Shown here: positions 15,316 through 23,729 of the stretch, one piece after another
Layout of the letters: each line of letters opens with the position of its first letter
How positions within the stretch are numbered: the stretch's first letter is position 1
From: Streptomyces sp. GESEQ-4
GTDB taxonomy: Bacteria; Actinomycetota; Actinomycetes; Streptomycetales; Streptomycetaceae
DNA: 64,000 nucleotides
Assembly: GCF_017948455.1 (NCBI RefSeq)
Contig: NZ_JAFFSU010000004.1
Location: 310,001-374,000, forward strand
Reading direction: 5' to 3'
The notes under the pieces: generated by a model
Databases searched by the model: none
Told to the model about the DNA's origin: nothing
What the model saw: the letters and a program-made list of their open reading frames with translations, nothing else
Program-made: the position numbers and the translations under genes

Positions 15316-15969
15316 GTGCTCTTGCTCGCTCTGGATACCGCCACCCCCGCCGTCACCGTCGCCCTGCACGACGGGACGGACGTCATCGCCTCGTCGAGTC
15401 AGATCGACGCGCGCCGACACGGAGAGTTGCTGCTGCCGGCCGTCGACCGTGTGCTGACCGAGGCGGGGCTGAAACTCGACGCCGTCACCGGGATCGTCGT
15501 AGGGATCGGTCCGGGCCCGTACACCGGGCTGCGGGTCGGTCTGATGACCGCGGACACGTTCGGGCTGGCGCTCGGCGTCCCCGTGCACGGTATGTGCACG
15601 CTCGACGGCCTCGCGTACGCGTCCGACATGGGCAGCCCTTTCGTCGTGGCCACCGACGCCCGGCGCAAGGAGGTCTACTGGGCGCGGTACGCCGACTCCC
15701 GTACGCGCCTCACCGATCCCGCCGTCGACCGGCCCGTCGACATCGCCGACCAGGTCGCGGGACTGCCCGCCGTCGGCGCGGGCGCGCTGCTGTACCCGGA
15801 CACCTTCCCCCACGTACACGAGCCCGAGCATGTGTCGGCCGCGGCGCTCGCGAGCCTCGCGGCCGAGAGGCTGGCGGCCGGCGCGGAACTGCCCGCGCCC
15901 CGGCCGCTGTACCTGCGCCGTCCCGACGCCCAGGTGCCCAAGAACTACAAGGTGGTCACCCCCAAGTGA
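15316..15969 (+). CDS. tsaB: tRNA t6A synthesis protein TsaB
   Basis: Non-catalytic partner of TsaD in t6A37 synthesis, 217 residues. It opens with LLLALDTATPAVTVALHDG, the ASKHA-fold phosphate-1 segment. ITGIVVGIGPGPYTGLRVGL (about 57-76) is diagnostic, followed by ARRKEVYWARY. The C-terminal PRPLYLRRPDAQVPKNYKVV is typical of actinobacterial TsaB. The start is the GTG at 15316. Its stop overlaps the rimI start (GTGA), beginning a tightly coupled cluster tsaB-rimI-tsaD-17535. Confidence 0.94.
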   Translation: MLLLALDTATPAVTVALHDGTDVIASSSQIDARRHGELLLPAVDRVLTEAGLKLDAVTGIVVGIGPGPYTGLRVGLMTADTFGLALGVPVHGMCTLDGLAYASDMGSPFVVATDARRKEVYWARYADSRTRLTDPAVDRPVDIADQVAGLPAVGAGALLYPDTFPHVHEPEHVSAAALASLAAERLAAGAELPAPRPLYLRRPDAQVPKNYKVVTPK

Positions 15970-16460
15970 CAGCGGTGCTGCGCGAGATGCGCTGGTGGGA
16001 CATCGATGCCGTGCTCGAGCTGGAGAAGGACCTCTTCCCCGAGGACGCCTGGTCGCGCGGGATGTTCTGGTCCGAGCTGGCCCACGCGCGCGGTCCCGGG
16101 GCGACCAAGCGGTACGTCGTCGCCGTCGACGAGGACCGGCTCGTGGGGTACGCGGGCCTCGCCGCGTCCGGCGACCTCGCCGACATCCAGACCATCGCCG
16201 TGACCCGCGACCAATGGGGCACCGGCCTCGGCGGGCGGCTGCTGACCGAACTGCTGCGGGCGGCCACCGCCTTCGAGTGCGCCGAAGTGATGCTGGAGTG
16301 CCGGATCGACAACATCCGCGCGCAGAAGCTGTACGAGCGCTACGGCTTCGAGGCCATCGGCTTCCGGCGCGGCTACTACCAGCCGGGGAACGTGGACGCC
16401 CTCGTCATGCGACTGACCGACCCATCAACCTCCGTACAAGGAACCGAGATCAATGGCTGA
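15966..16460 (+). CDS. rimI: Ribosomal-protein-alanine N-acetyltransferase RimI
   Basis: GNAT-family acetyltransferase, 164 residues, predicted to acetylate the N-terminus of ribosomal protein S18 and possibly others. The GNAT core is visible: the beta-strand [20 protein letters not shown], the acetyl-CoA P-loop [16 protein letters not shown] (R/Q-x-x-G-x-G), and the C-terminal [24 protein letters not shown]. The start is the GTG overlapping the tsaB stop. Its 3' end overlaps tsaD by 8 bases. The rimI-tsaB-tsaD arrangement is widespread in bacteria. Confidence 0.93.
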   Translation: MTAVLREMRWWDIDAVLELEKDLFPEDAWSRGMFWSELAHARGPGATKRYVVAVDEDRLVGYAGLAASGDLADIQTIAVTRDQWGTGLGGRLLTELLRAATAFECAEVMLECRIDNIRAQKLYERYGFEAIGFRRGYYQPGNVDALVMRLTDPSTSVQGTEING

Positions 16461-17538
16461 CGAACCTCTGGTGCTGGGGATCGAGACCTCCTGCGACGAG
16501 ACCGGCGTCGGCATCGTCCGCGGCAGAACTCTGCTGGCGGACGCCGTCGCGTCCAGCGTCGACGAGCACGCCCGTTTCGGCGGCGTGGTGCCGGAGGTCG
16601 CCTCCCGGGCGCATCTGGAGGCGATGGTCCCGACGATCGACCGTGCGCTGAAGGAGGCCGGGGTGAGCGCCAGGGACCTGGACGGCATCGCCGTCACCGC
16701 CGGTCCCGGCCTCGCCGGTGCCCTGCTGGTCGGCGTCTCGGCGGCGAAGGCGTACGCCTACGCGCTGGGCAAGCCGCTGTACGGCGTGAACCACCTCGCC
16801 TCGCACATCTGCGTGGACCAGCTGGAGCACGGCGCGCTGCCCGAGCCGACGATGGCGCTGCTGGTGTCCGGCGGGCACTCGTCCCTGCTGCTGTCCTCCG
16901 ACATCACCTCCGACGTACGGCCGCTGGGCGCGACGATCGACGACGCGGCCGGCGAGGCCTTCGACAAGATCGCGCGGGTGCTGAACCTCGGCTTCCCGGG
17001 CGGTCCCGTCATCGACCGGTACGCCAAGGAGGGCGACCCTCAGGCCATCGCCTTCCCGCGCGGTCTGACCGGGCCCCGCGATCCGGCGTACGACTTCTCC
17101 TTCTCCGGTCTGAAGACCGCCGTGGCCCGCTGGATCGAGGCCAAGCGGGCGGCGGGGGAGGAGGTGCCGGTGCGCGATGTGGCGGCGTCCTTCCAGGAGG
17201 CGGTCGTGGACGTGCTGACCCGCAAGGCCGTACGGGCCTGCAAGGACGAGGGCGTCGGGCATCTGATGATCGGCGGTGGCGTGGCGGCCAACTCCCGGCT
17301 GCGGCACCTCGCCCAGCACCGGTGCGAGGCGGCCGGGATCGAACTGCGGGTGCCGCGGCCCAAGTTGTGCACCGACAACGGCGCGATGGTCGCCGCGCTC
17401 GGCGCGGAGATGGTGGCGCGGGGGCGGGCGGTGTCCAGCTGGGACCTGTCGGCGGACTCCTCGCTGCCGGTGACCGACCCGCATGTGCCGGGGCACGACC
17501 ATGTCCACGAGGTCAGCAAGGACAACCTGTACTCATGA
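16453..17538 (+). CDS. tsaD: tRNA N6-adenosine threonylcarbamoyltransferase TsaD
   Basis: Catalytic subunit that transfers threonylcarbamoyl onto A37 of ANN-decoding tRNAs. The 361 residues have [13 protein letters not shown] at the N-terminus, [11 protein letters not shown], the metal-binding HLASH (114-118), [11 protein letters not shown], the long ATP loop [25 protein letters not shown] [11 protein letters not shown], and [11 protein letters not shown]. All residues expected for activity are present. It overlaps rimI upstream and the 17535 gene downstream (ATGA), so the four genes form one translational unit. Confidence 0.96.
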   Translation: MADEPLVLGIETSCDETGVGIVRGRTLLADAVASSVDEHARFGGVVPEVASRAHLEAMVPTIDRALKEAGVSARDLDGIAVTAGPGLAGALLVGVSAAKAYAYALGKPLYGVNHLASHICVDQLEHGALPEPTMALLVSGGHSSLLLSSDITSDVRPLGATIDDAAGEAFDKIARVLNLGFPGGPVIDRYAKEGDPQAIAFPRGLTGPRDPAYDFSFSGLKTAVARWIEAKRAAGEEVPVRDVAASFQEAVVDVLTRKAVRACKDEGVGHLMIGGGVAANSRLRHLAQHRCEAAGIELRVPRPKLCTDNGAMVAALGAEMVARGRAVSSWDLSADSSLPVTDPHVPGHDHVHEVSKDNLYS

Positions 17539-17798
17539 CCGTGGCGTTGATGTGGGAGGCGCGGGCGGTCGAAGGGCGGGGCGAGCAACTGCTGGCCTGG
17601 GCGCGCGAACAGCGGCTTCCTGAGGAGCCGCTGCGCCGCGAGACCTTCCGCGCGCCGCAGGACCGGGTGCTGGTCATCACGTGGTGGGACGCCGACTACG
17701 ACACCGTACTGCCGGAACTGCCCGAGCCCGACGGGGAGTTGGTCACTCGGGTGGTGCATCGATGGCGCTTCGAGTCCGTCGACGCCTGGACAGGGTGA
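17535..17798 (+). CDS. Small conserved protein coupled to tsaD, ABM-like fold
   Basis: An 87-residue protein beginning [20 protein letters not shown]. The length and pattern (strand, helix [39 protein letters not shown], then a final strand [11 protein letters not shown]) suggest a dimeric alpha/beta ferredoxin-like fold of the antibiotic-biosynthesis-monooxygenase type, but I see no catalytic signature. The ATG overlaps the tsaD stop by 4 bases, so it is made with the t6A enzymes. Its last 56 bases overlap the convergent lipoprotein gene. Confidence 0.75.
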   Translation: MTVALMWEARAVEGRGEQLLAWAREQRLPEEPLRRETFRAPQDRVLVITWWDADYDTVLPELPEPDGELVTRVVHRWRFESVDAWTG

Positions 17799-18480
17799 GC
17801 CAGAGACCGAGCACCAGGACGGTGACGACTCCGCCGATGAACCACAGCCGCCAGTCGGGCGGGGTGTGTCCGAAGACGGTGACGATCTCTCCCTCGCCCG
17901 GTACCGAGGTGATGTCGCGGAGTGTGAGGATCACATCCTGCTGGCCGAGCAGGTCGTTGTTCTCCCGGAAGTCCTCCAGGCCACCGGTATAGGTCTCGCC
18001 GGTCGTGTCGATCAGGGCGGGGGACTTGGACTTGTCCGGTGGCTGCGCCACGTAGAGCGTGATCAGTTCGAGGGCCCCGTCCTCGTGCTGGACCAGGACG
18101 GAGCGCCTGAAGAGTTCGCCCTTGGAACCGGTGACGTCCCGCGCCGCCGCGCTCACGGACGAGTTCGGCGGACAGCCGGTGTTGGACTGGTAGTCGTAGT
18201 CGGCCTCGGTGGTGTCTTTGTCGCACGGGGTCGCCGCAAGGAGCATCCTCTGGAACTCTTCGGTGGTGTAGTGGGCGGCGAAGTTGGCGATTCGGTCCTT
18301 GCTGGAGGCACCGTCACTGGGAAACCTGTCGTTCTTGACGTCGGTCGACCTGAAGTACTCCGTGAACAGTTTTCCGGGCGGCGTCTCCGGTTCCGGGGAT
18401 CCGCAGGACGCCAGCAGCAGGACGAGCAGCGCGGTGATGGCCGAAACCGCTCCGGGACGGAGACGCGTCGCAGATGTCAT
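17743..18480 (-). CDS. Lipoprotein with C-terminal transmembrane helix
   Basis: A 245-residue envelope protein of unknown function. It starts with a lipoprotein signal (AVSAITALLVLLLASC, lipobox LASC), so it should be lipidated at Cys 26. A soluble extracytoplasmic domain (about 30-205) follows, with two internal cysteines (ATPCDK and NTGCPP) likely to form a disulfide. A C-terminal hydrophobic helix ([19 protein letters not shown]) with a basic tail SRRRRTRS completes it. A protein anchored at both ends is unusual. It is convergent with the tsaD cluster, overlapping it by 56 bases, and lies 39 bases from the GH3 gene on the same strand. Confidence 0.8.
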   Translation of the reverse strand: MTSATRLRPGAVSAITALLVLLLASCGSPEPETPPGKLFTEYFRSTDVKNDRFPSDGASSKDRIANFAAHYTTEEFQRMLLAATPCDKDTTEADYDYQSNTGCPPNSSVSAAARDVTGSKGELFRRSVLVQHEDGALELITLYVAQPPDKSKSPALIDTTGETYTGGLEDFRENNDLLGQQDVILTLRDITSVPGEGEIVTVFGHTPPDWRLWFIGGVVTVLVLGLWLTLSRRRRTRSAIDAPPE

Positions 18481-18519
18481 CCGTTCTGTGTAGCGGGGTG
18501 GGGGCGGGAGGGGTCCCGG

Positions 18520-20829
18520 TCACCCCGACGCCGATACCTCCGTCTCGCACAGCAGCCGCCGGTCGGGTCCCAACTCCCGTACGGGCCCTGTGAGTTCCAG
18601 CCGCGCCGTATGCCGTACGTCCGCGCTGGACGCCGCCAGCCGCAGCTCCAGTACGCCCGGTTCGACCACCCGCCGTCCTGAGCGGTCGGTGAAGGAGGAC
18701 AGGTCGGCGTGGAAGCGGAAGGTCACCCGGTTCGCCTCGCCCGGCTCCAGCTCCACCCGCCGGTAGCCGATCAGCCGGACGTCCGGGCGGGTCACCGACG
18801 CCACCGGGTCGTGGAGGTAGAGCTGGACGACCTCCGCGCCCGCGCGGTCGCCGGTGTTGCGGACGGTCACGGTCATCTCGTACGAGCCGTCCGTGCCGAT
18901 CTCCGTCTCCGTCGCGTCGGACTCCCAGGCGAACGTCGTGTACGAGCGGCCGTGTCCGAAGGCGTACAGCGGCGTCGGGTCCAGGTTGCTGACCTCGCCC
19001 GCCAGGCCCAGCGGCGGCTGGAGGTAGGTCCAGGGCTGCCCGCCGGGCACGTGCGGGACGCTCACGGGCAGGCGGCCGGAGGGGTTGACGCGGCCCGACA
19101 GCACTCCCGCCACCGCCGGGCCGCCCTCCTCCCCCGGGAAGAACGCCTGGACGACCGCGCCGAGGCGCCCGTGCCAGCGGCCGAGCGCGTAGGGCCGTCC
19201 CGTCAGGAGTACGAGCACGACCGGTACGCCCGTCGCGATCAGCTGGTCCAGCAACTCGCCCTGTACGCCCGGCAGTCGCAGGTCCGTCACATCGCAGCCC
19301 TCGCCCGAGGTGCCCCGCCCGAACAGGCCCGCCCGGTCGCCCAGCACCGCCACGCACACATCCGCCTCGGACGCCCGGGCCACCGCCTCCTCGAAGCCGG
19401 AGGTGTCCGGGGCCGAGGTGTCGCAGCCCTCGGCGAACGTCACCTTGGCGTCGGGGAGTTCGTCGCGCAGGGCCTGGAGGAGGGGCGGGATCTCGATGCC
19501 CATGGGGACTTCGGGGTGGTGGGTGAGGACGTGGGACGGGAAGGAGTAGCAGCCGAGCATGGCGAGGGCGTCCGCCGCGCGCGGGCCCACGACCGCGATG
19601 CGGGCGTCCGGGGCCAGCGGCAGCAGGCCGTCCGGGTTGTCCAGCAGGACCACGGACTCCTCGGCCAGACGCCGGGCGAGGGCGCGGTTGGCCGTCGAGT
19701 CGAGGTCGATCGGGCCCTTGGGTTCCGGGTTCCAGTCGGCGTCCAGGAGGCCGAGTTCGCACTTCTGGAGCAGGACCCGGCGGGCCGCCCGGTCCACCAG
19801 TTCCTCGGGGACGCGGCCCTCCCGTACCGCCTCCAGCAGCGGGCGGCCGTAGCACTTCACCGTGGGCAGTTCCACGTCGATGCCCGCGGCGAGTGCCGCG
19901 TGCGCCGCCTCGGCGGGGGAGCCGGCGACGCGGTGCAGGGTCTCGAGGAACGCGATGCCGAAGTAGTCGGCGACGACGGTGCCGGTGAACCCCCAGTCCC
20001 GGCGCAGGAGTTCGGTCAGCAGGGCCGGGTCCGCGGAGGCCGGGACGCCGTCCGTCTCGTTGTAGGCCGCCATCACCGAACGGGCCCCGCCCTCGCGCAG
20101 CGCCATCTCGAAGGGCGGCAGGATCACGTCCGCGAGCTCCCGGACGCCCGCCCGCACGGGGGCCTGGTTCCGGGCGCCCGCGGAGGACGCGTACCCGGCG
20201 AAGTGCTTGAGCGTGGCGACGATCCCGGCCGACTCCAGGCCCCGGACGTAGGCGGCGCCGACCGTGCCGACCAGGTACGGGTCCTCGCCGATCGTCTCCT
20301 CGACCCGGCCCCAGCGCGGATCCCGTACGACGTCCAGGACGGGTGCGAGGCCCTGGTGGACGCCGGCCGCGCGCAGGTCGCGGCCGATGTGCCGGGCCAT
20401 CTCCTCGACCAGCAGGGGGTCGAAGGTGGCGCCCCAGGCGAGGGGGACCGGGTAGGCCGTGGCGCCCCAGGCGGTGAAGCCGGCGAGGCATTCCTCGTGG
20501 GCCACGGCAGGGATGCCGAAGCGGCCCGCGTCGGCGATACGGCGCTGGGCGCGGGCCAATGCCTGCGCGCCCAGCGCCGGGTCCACGGGGGCGGTGCCGT
20601 AGGAGCGGGTGAGCTGGCCCAGGCCGTGGGTGATCAGCTCGGCGAAGTCTTCGGCGGAGCCGACGGTCATGTCGTGCTGGTGCGGAGCGACTCCGTCGCC
20701 GTCCGTGGCGGCGCCCACCCACACGCCGTACAGCTGGGCGGTCTTCTCCTCCAGCGTCATCCGGGAGAGGAGATCGTCGACGCGGGCGGCGGCGGGCAGG
20801 GCGGGGTCACGCCAGGGGGCGGTGGTCAT
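18520..20829 (-). CDS. Beta-glucosidase, glycoside hydrolase family 3
   Basis: Exo-acting beta-glycosidase, 769 residues, with no signal peptide, so probably acting on imported oligosaccharides in the cytoplasm. The GH3 N-domain (about 15-340) contains LAPVLDVVRDPRWGRVEETI, GEDPYLVG, ATLKHFAGYA and the nucleophile Asp288 in TVVADYFGIA. The C-domain (about 385-600) and the fibronectin-III-like tail (about 660-760, DRAGAEVVQLYLHDP and AFEPG-like ELEPGEANRV) are complete. It diverges from a LacI regulator across 119 bases holding two CGAANNNTTCG-type sites, so it is probably repressed by that regulator and induced by its sugar. The exact sugar is not readable from sequence. Confidence 0.93.
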   Translation of the reverse strand: MTTAPWRDPALPAAARVDDLLSRMTLEEKTAQLYGVWVGAATDGDGVAPHQHDMTVGSAEDFAELITHGLGQLTRSYGTAPVDPALGAQALARAQRRIADAGRFGIPAVAHEECLAGFTAWGATAYPVPLAWGATFDPLLVEEMARHIGRDLRAAGVHQGLAPVLDVVRDPRWGRVEETIGEDPYLVGTVGAAYVRGLESAGIVATLKHFAGYASSAGARNQAPVRAGVRELADVILPPFEMALREGGARSVMAAYNETDGVPASADPALLTELLRRDWGFTGTVVADYFGIAFLETLHRVAGSPAEAAHAALAAGIDVELPTVKCYGRPLLEAVREGRVPEELVDRAARRVLLQKCELGLLDADWNPEPKGPIDLDSTANRALARRLAEESVVLLDNPDGLLPLAPDARIAVVGPRAADALAMLGCYSFPSHVLTHHPEVPMGIEIPPLLQALRDELPDAKVTFAEGCDTSAPDTSGFEEAVARASEADVCVAVLGDRAGLFGRGTSGEGCDVTDLRLPGVQGELLDQLIATGVPVVLVLLTGRPYALGRWHGRLGAVVQAFFPGEEGGPAVAGVLSGRVNPSGRLPVSVPHVPGGQPWTYLQPPLGLAGEVSNLDPTPLYAFGHGRSYTTFAWESDATETEIGTDGSYEMTVTVRNTGDRAGAEVVQLYLHDPVASVTRPDVRLIGYRRVELEPGEANRVTFRFHADLSSFTDRSGRRVVEPGVLELRLAASSADVRHTARLELTGPVRELGPDRRLLCETEVSASG

Positions 20830-20857
20830 GAAACTCCTGTCGGTTCCCGGTCGCTGG

Positions 20858-20889
20858 CGAATGTTTCGTTATACACTTCGAATGTTCCG
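20858..20889. promoter_or_regulatory. Two LacI-type operator candidates between the GH3 and lacI-type genes
   Basis: CGAATGTTTCG (20858-20868) is an inverted repeat CGAA-N3-TTCG. CGAATGTTCCG (20879-20889) is the same with one mismatch. They lie 21 bases apart, two helical turns, inside the divergent promoter region. A third site of the same form lies at 22022-22032. Confidence 0.55.
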
Positions 20890-20935
20890 GGACGCTATGG
20901 CGCTCAGAAGGGTTCGTCAAGAGGGGGTGCAGGGA

Positions 20936-20948
20936 TACGATCGCCGCC
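20936..20948 (+). promoter_or_regulatory. Putative -10 element of a leaderless lacI-type transcript
   Basis: TACGAT (20936-20941) lies 7 bases before the regulator's ATG with no Shine-Dalgarno sequence in between, consistent with transcription starting at the ATG. Confidence 0.4.
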
Positions 20949-22016
20949 ATGACACCCTCCGAGCCCGCTCAAACCCGGACGGCAGGACGCTCGACGCAGA
21001 CCGCGACGCTCGCCGAGATCGCCCGCGAGGCCGGCGTATCCGCGCCGACTGTTTCGAAGGTCCTCAACGGACGGGCCGATGTCGCCCCGGCGACCCGGAC
21101 CCGCGTCGAGGAACTGCTGCGCGCCCACGGCTACCGGCGCCGCCGTGCCGAGGCGAGCCGCTCCCCCCTGATCGACCTGGTCTTCCACGAGCTGGAGAGC
21201 GCCTGGGCGATGGAGGTCATCCGGGGCGTGGAGAACGTGGCGCGGGACGCCGGGCTGAGCGTGGTGCTCAGCGAGAGCGCCGGCCGGCTCACCCCCGGCC
21301 GCACCTGGGCCGACCAGGTCGCCGCCCGCCGCCCGCACGGCGTGATCCTCGTGCTGTCCGGCCTCGACGAGTCCCAGCGCGCCCTGCTGACCAGCCGTTC
21401 CATCCCGTTCGTGGTGATGGACCCGGCGGGCGACCCGGGCGCCGACGTGCCGTCCATCGGCGCCACCAACTGGCAGGGCGGGCTCGCCGCCACGCGCCAT
21501 CTCGTCGAGCTGGGGCACACCCGGATCGGCGCGATCACCGGACCGTCCCGGATGATGTGCAGCCGCGCCCGGGTGGACGGCTACCGGGCGGCGCTGGAGA
21601 CCGCCGGGCTGCCGGTCGACCCCGAGCTGATCAAGAACGGCGACTTCCACCACGAGACGGGCTACCGGCGGGGGCTGGATCTGCTGCGCGCCCCCGACAG
21701 GCCCACCGCGGTCTTCGCCGGCAACGACCTCCAGGCGCTCGGCCTGTACGAAGCGGCGCGCGAGCTGGGGCTGCGCATCCCGGAGGACCTGAGCGTCGTC
21801 GGCTTCGACGATCTGCCGATCGCCCGCTGGGTGGGGCCGCCGCTGACGACCGTACGGCAGCCGCTGACCGAGATGGCCGAGGCGGCGGCCAAGCTCGTCC
21901 TCGATCTCGCGCGCGAGGAGGGGACGCCGGCGGCGACTCGGGTGGAGCTCGCGACGAGTCTGGTGGTGCGCAGCAGCACAGGGGCACCGCCCGCTTTTCC
22001 GAAGTCAGTCGGGTGA
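20949..22016 (+). CDS. LacI-family transcriptional regulator
   Basis: Sugar-responsive repressor, 355 residues. The helix-turn-helix and hinge lie at about 17-70 (TLAEIAREAGVSAPTVSKVL, then NGRADVAPATRTRVEELL). The periplasmic-binding-protein-like effector domain follows: IDLVFHELESAWAMEVIRG, the PHGVILVLSGLDESQ segment, IGAINW-type SIGATNWQGGLAATRHLVELG, and the C-terminal PEDLSVVGFDDLPIARWVGPPLTTVRQP. It is divergent from the GH3 beta-glucosidase gene, which it most likely controls together with its own promoter. The effector is unknown, presumably the glycoside or monosaccharide handled by the GH3 enzyme. Confidence 0.93.
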   Translation: MTPSEPAQTRTAGRSTQTATLAEIAREAGVSAPTVSKVLNGRADVAPATRTRVEELLRAHGYRRRRAEASRSPLIDLVFHELESAWAMEVIRGVENVARDAGLSVVLSESAGRLTPGRTWADQVAARRPHGVILVLSGLDESQRALLTSRSIPFVVMDPAGDPGADVPSIGATNWQGGLAATRHLVELGHTRIGAITGPSRMMCSRARVDGYRAALETAGLPVDPELIKNGDFHHETGYRRGLDLLRAPDRPTAVFAGNDLQALGLYEAARELGLRIPEDLSVVGFDDLPIARWVGPPLTTVRQPLTEMAEAAAKLVLDLAREEGTPAATRVELATSLVVRSSTGAPPAFPKSVG

Positions 22017-22020
22017 CCGT

Positions 22021-22033
22021 CCGAAACTTTCGG
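22021..22033. promoter_or_regulatory. 13-bp palindrome, third LacI-type operator candidate
   Basis: CCGAAACTTTCGG is a perfect inverted repeat five bases after the lacI-type stop codon and upstream of the LCP gene. It has the same CGAA-N3-TTCG form as the two sites at 20858-20889. It could also act as a short RNA hairpin. Confidence 0.4.
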
Positions 22034-22038
22034 AGTCG

Positions 22039-22072
22039 GATGAAAGCCGATGAGAGCCGATGAAATCCGGTG
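22039..22072. repeat. 10-bp periodic repeat upstream of the LCP gene
   Basis: Successive 10-base blocks TGAAAGCCGA, TGAGAGCCGA, TGAAATCCGG (and a weaker fourth) run from 22041. A period of one helical turn would put all copies on the same face of the DNA. Confidence 0.5.
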
Positions 22073-22169
22073 ACTCCGCCCTGAGGCTGGGCTGAGAAGT
22101 CTTAGATTTTCCGCAGAAACAGCGGGCAGGGGTGTCCTCTCGTAATAATTCGGACTTACGTTCCTGTCC

Positions 22170-23219
22170 GTGACTGCTGATGACGAACACGGGGACGACA
22201 ACGGGGGATCGGACAGACACATACGCCCGCGCTCCGGCCTGCTGAAGGCCGTCGGTCTCACCCTGGCCGGTCTGCTGGCGCTGGGCGCCGCGGGGGCCGG
22301 CTGGGTCTACTGGCACCTCAACGACAACATCACGAGCGTCGACATCAACAGCGCGCTCGGCGACGACCGCCCGGCCAAGTCGATGACGACGCCCGCCGGT
22401 TCGGCGTCCGCATCCCCCCTGCCCACCGAGGCCCTGAACATCCTGGTCCTCGGCTCGGACTCGCGGGACGGCGAGGAGAACCAGCAACTCGGCGGCGGTG
22501 CCAGTGGCGGCGCCCGCTCCGACACGGCGATGGTCGTCCACGTCGACGCCGGCCGCACCGAGGCCACCGTGGTCAGCATCCCGCGCGACACGCTCGTCAC
22601 CCGGCCGTCCTGCCCGCTGGCGGACGGGGAGTCGACGGAGGAGGCGTACGGCGTGATGTTCAACAGCGCCTACGCGGTGGGCGGTCCGGTCTGCGCCGTG
22701 AAGACCGTCGAGTCGATGACGGACGTCCGCATGGACCACTACATCGAGATCGACTTCGCCGGCTTCGCCAAGCTGGTGGACGCGCTCGGCGGGGTCACCG
22801 TCACCACGGACGAGGACATCGACGACGAGGACAGCCACCTGACCCTGGAGGCCGGCACCCACCAGCTGGACGGCGAGCAGGCCCTGGGCCTCGCCCGCAC
22901 CCGGCACGGCATCGGCGACGGCAGCGACCTCGGGCGCATAGGCCTCCAGCAGACGCTCGTGAAGGCCTTGCTGGAACGGCTGTCCGACATCGGCCCCACC
23001 CGGCTCTACTCGGTCGCCGACGCCGTGACCGGCAGCCTCACCACGGACACCGGCCTGGACTCGCTCACCGAGCTGTACGCGCTGGGGCAGAGCCTCGAAG
23101 GGCTGTCCGCGGACGACACGACGACGGTGACCATGCCGGTGGAGAGGGCACCTTCGGACGCCAACCGGGTGGTCGCTCAGGAGCCGGAGGCGGGGGAGTT
23201 GTGGGAGTCGTTGCGGTGA
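22170..23219 (+). CDS. LytR-CpsA-Psr (LCP) family wall-polymer transferase
   Basis: Membrane-anchored enzyme expected to attach wall teichoic-acid-like or other anionic glycopolymers to peptidoglycan, 349 residues. One transmembrane helix near 30-52 (AVGLTLAGLLALGAAGAGWVYW) is followed by the extracytoplasmic LCP domain: NILVLGSDSRDG, RSDTAMVVHVDAG, ATVVSIPRDTLV (the Arg and Asp of the pyrophosphate site), IDFAGFAKLVDALGGVTV, and ALGLARTRHGIGDGSDLGRI. The start is the GTG at 22170. It lies downstream of the lacI-type gene but is separated by 153 bases containing a palindrome and a 10-bp repeat. Confidence 0.92.
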   Translation: MTADDEHGDDNGGSDRHIRPRSGLLKAVGLTLAGLLALGAAGAGWVYWHLNDNITSVDINSALGDDRPAKSMTTPAGSASASPLPTEALNILVLGSDSRDGEENQQLGGGASGGARSDTAMVVHVDAGRTEATVVSIPRDTLVTRPSCPLADGESTEEAYGVMFNSAYAVGGPVCAVKTVESMTDVRMDHYIEIDFAGFAKLVDALGGVTVTTDEDIDDEDSHLTLEAGTHQLDGEQALGLARTRHGIGDGSDLGRIGLQQTLVKALLERLSDIGPTRLYSVADAVTGSLTTDTGLDSLTELYALGQSLEGLSADDTTTVTMPVERAPSDANRVVAQEPEAGELWESLR

Positions 23220-23250
23220 GGAGAATGTCCCCGAAGAAATCCGGGGCGCG

Positions 23251-23277
23251 TGTCGATCCGGCCGTCTCCCGTTCGAC
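23251..23277 (+). promoter_or_regulatory. ECF42-type promoter (TGTCGA-N17-CGAC)
   Basis: TGTCGA (23251-23256) and CGAC (23274-23277) are spaced by 17 bases, 54 bases before the DGPF gene start. As I recall, ECF42 sigma factors of Streptomyces recognise a TGTCGA -35 and a CGA(T/C)-type -10 at their DGPF-gene promoters. This fits positive control by the sigma factor encoded next door. Confidence 0.65.
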
Positions 23278-23330
23278 GCAGGGGTGAAAGGCGGGGAGAG
23301 ACCCCGCCGGTCCGTGTCGAAGGAGTCCCC

Positions 23331-23681
23331 ATGCCCCGCTACCTGTCGCTGGTGAAGACCCAGGAGAGCCAGGCGGCCGCCGGCCCCAGCCCCGAACTGA
23401 TGGAGCGGATGGGCGAGTTGATTGAGGAGATGACCAAGGCCGGGGTGATGCTCGACACGGCCGGTCTGACGCCCACCGCCCAGGGCACCCGCGTGCACTG
23501 GGAGGACGGGAAGGTCTCCGTGACCGACGGTCCGTTCACCGAGACCAAGGAGGCCGTCGGCGGTTACGCGATCCTCCAGTGCAAGGACAAGGCCGAGGCG
23601 CTGGAGTGGACCAAGCGGTTCCTGAAGGTGCACGAGGACTTCTGGACGGTGACCTGCGAGGTGCGGGAGATCATGGGCTGA
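23331..23681 (+). CDS. DGPF/YCII-family protein paired with an ECF42 sigma factor
   Basis: A 116-residue YCII-related protein with a dimeric ferredoxin-like fold. It carries the family motif in VSVTDGPFTETKEAVGGY, which gives the DGPF proteins their name, and an RGTRVHW-type centre (AQGTRVHWEDGKVS). The start is the ATG at 23331 with AAGGAG at 6-base spacing; a longer in-frame start at 23250 lies inside the promoter. DGPF genes are the conserved companions and main targets of ECF42 sigma factors, and one follows 48 bases downstream. The biochemical activity of DGPF proteins is not established. Confidence 0.9.
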   Translation: MPRYLSLVKTQESQAAAGPSPELMERMGELIEEMTKAGVMLDTAGLTPTAQGTRVHWEDGKVSVTDGPFTETKEAVGGYAILQCKDKAEALEWTKRFLKVHEDFWTVTCEVREIMG

Positions 23682-23729
23682 GCCTCCGGTCCTTGGAGGC
23701 GCGCCGGTCCGGGTGTCCAATGGGGGGCT

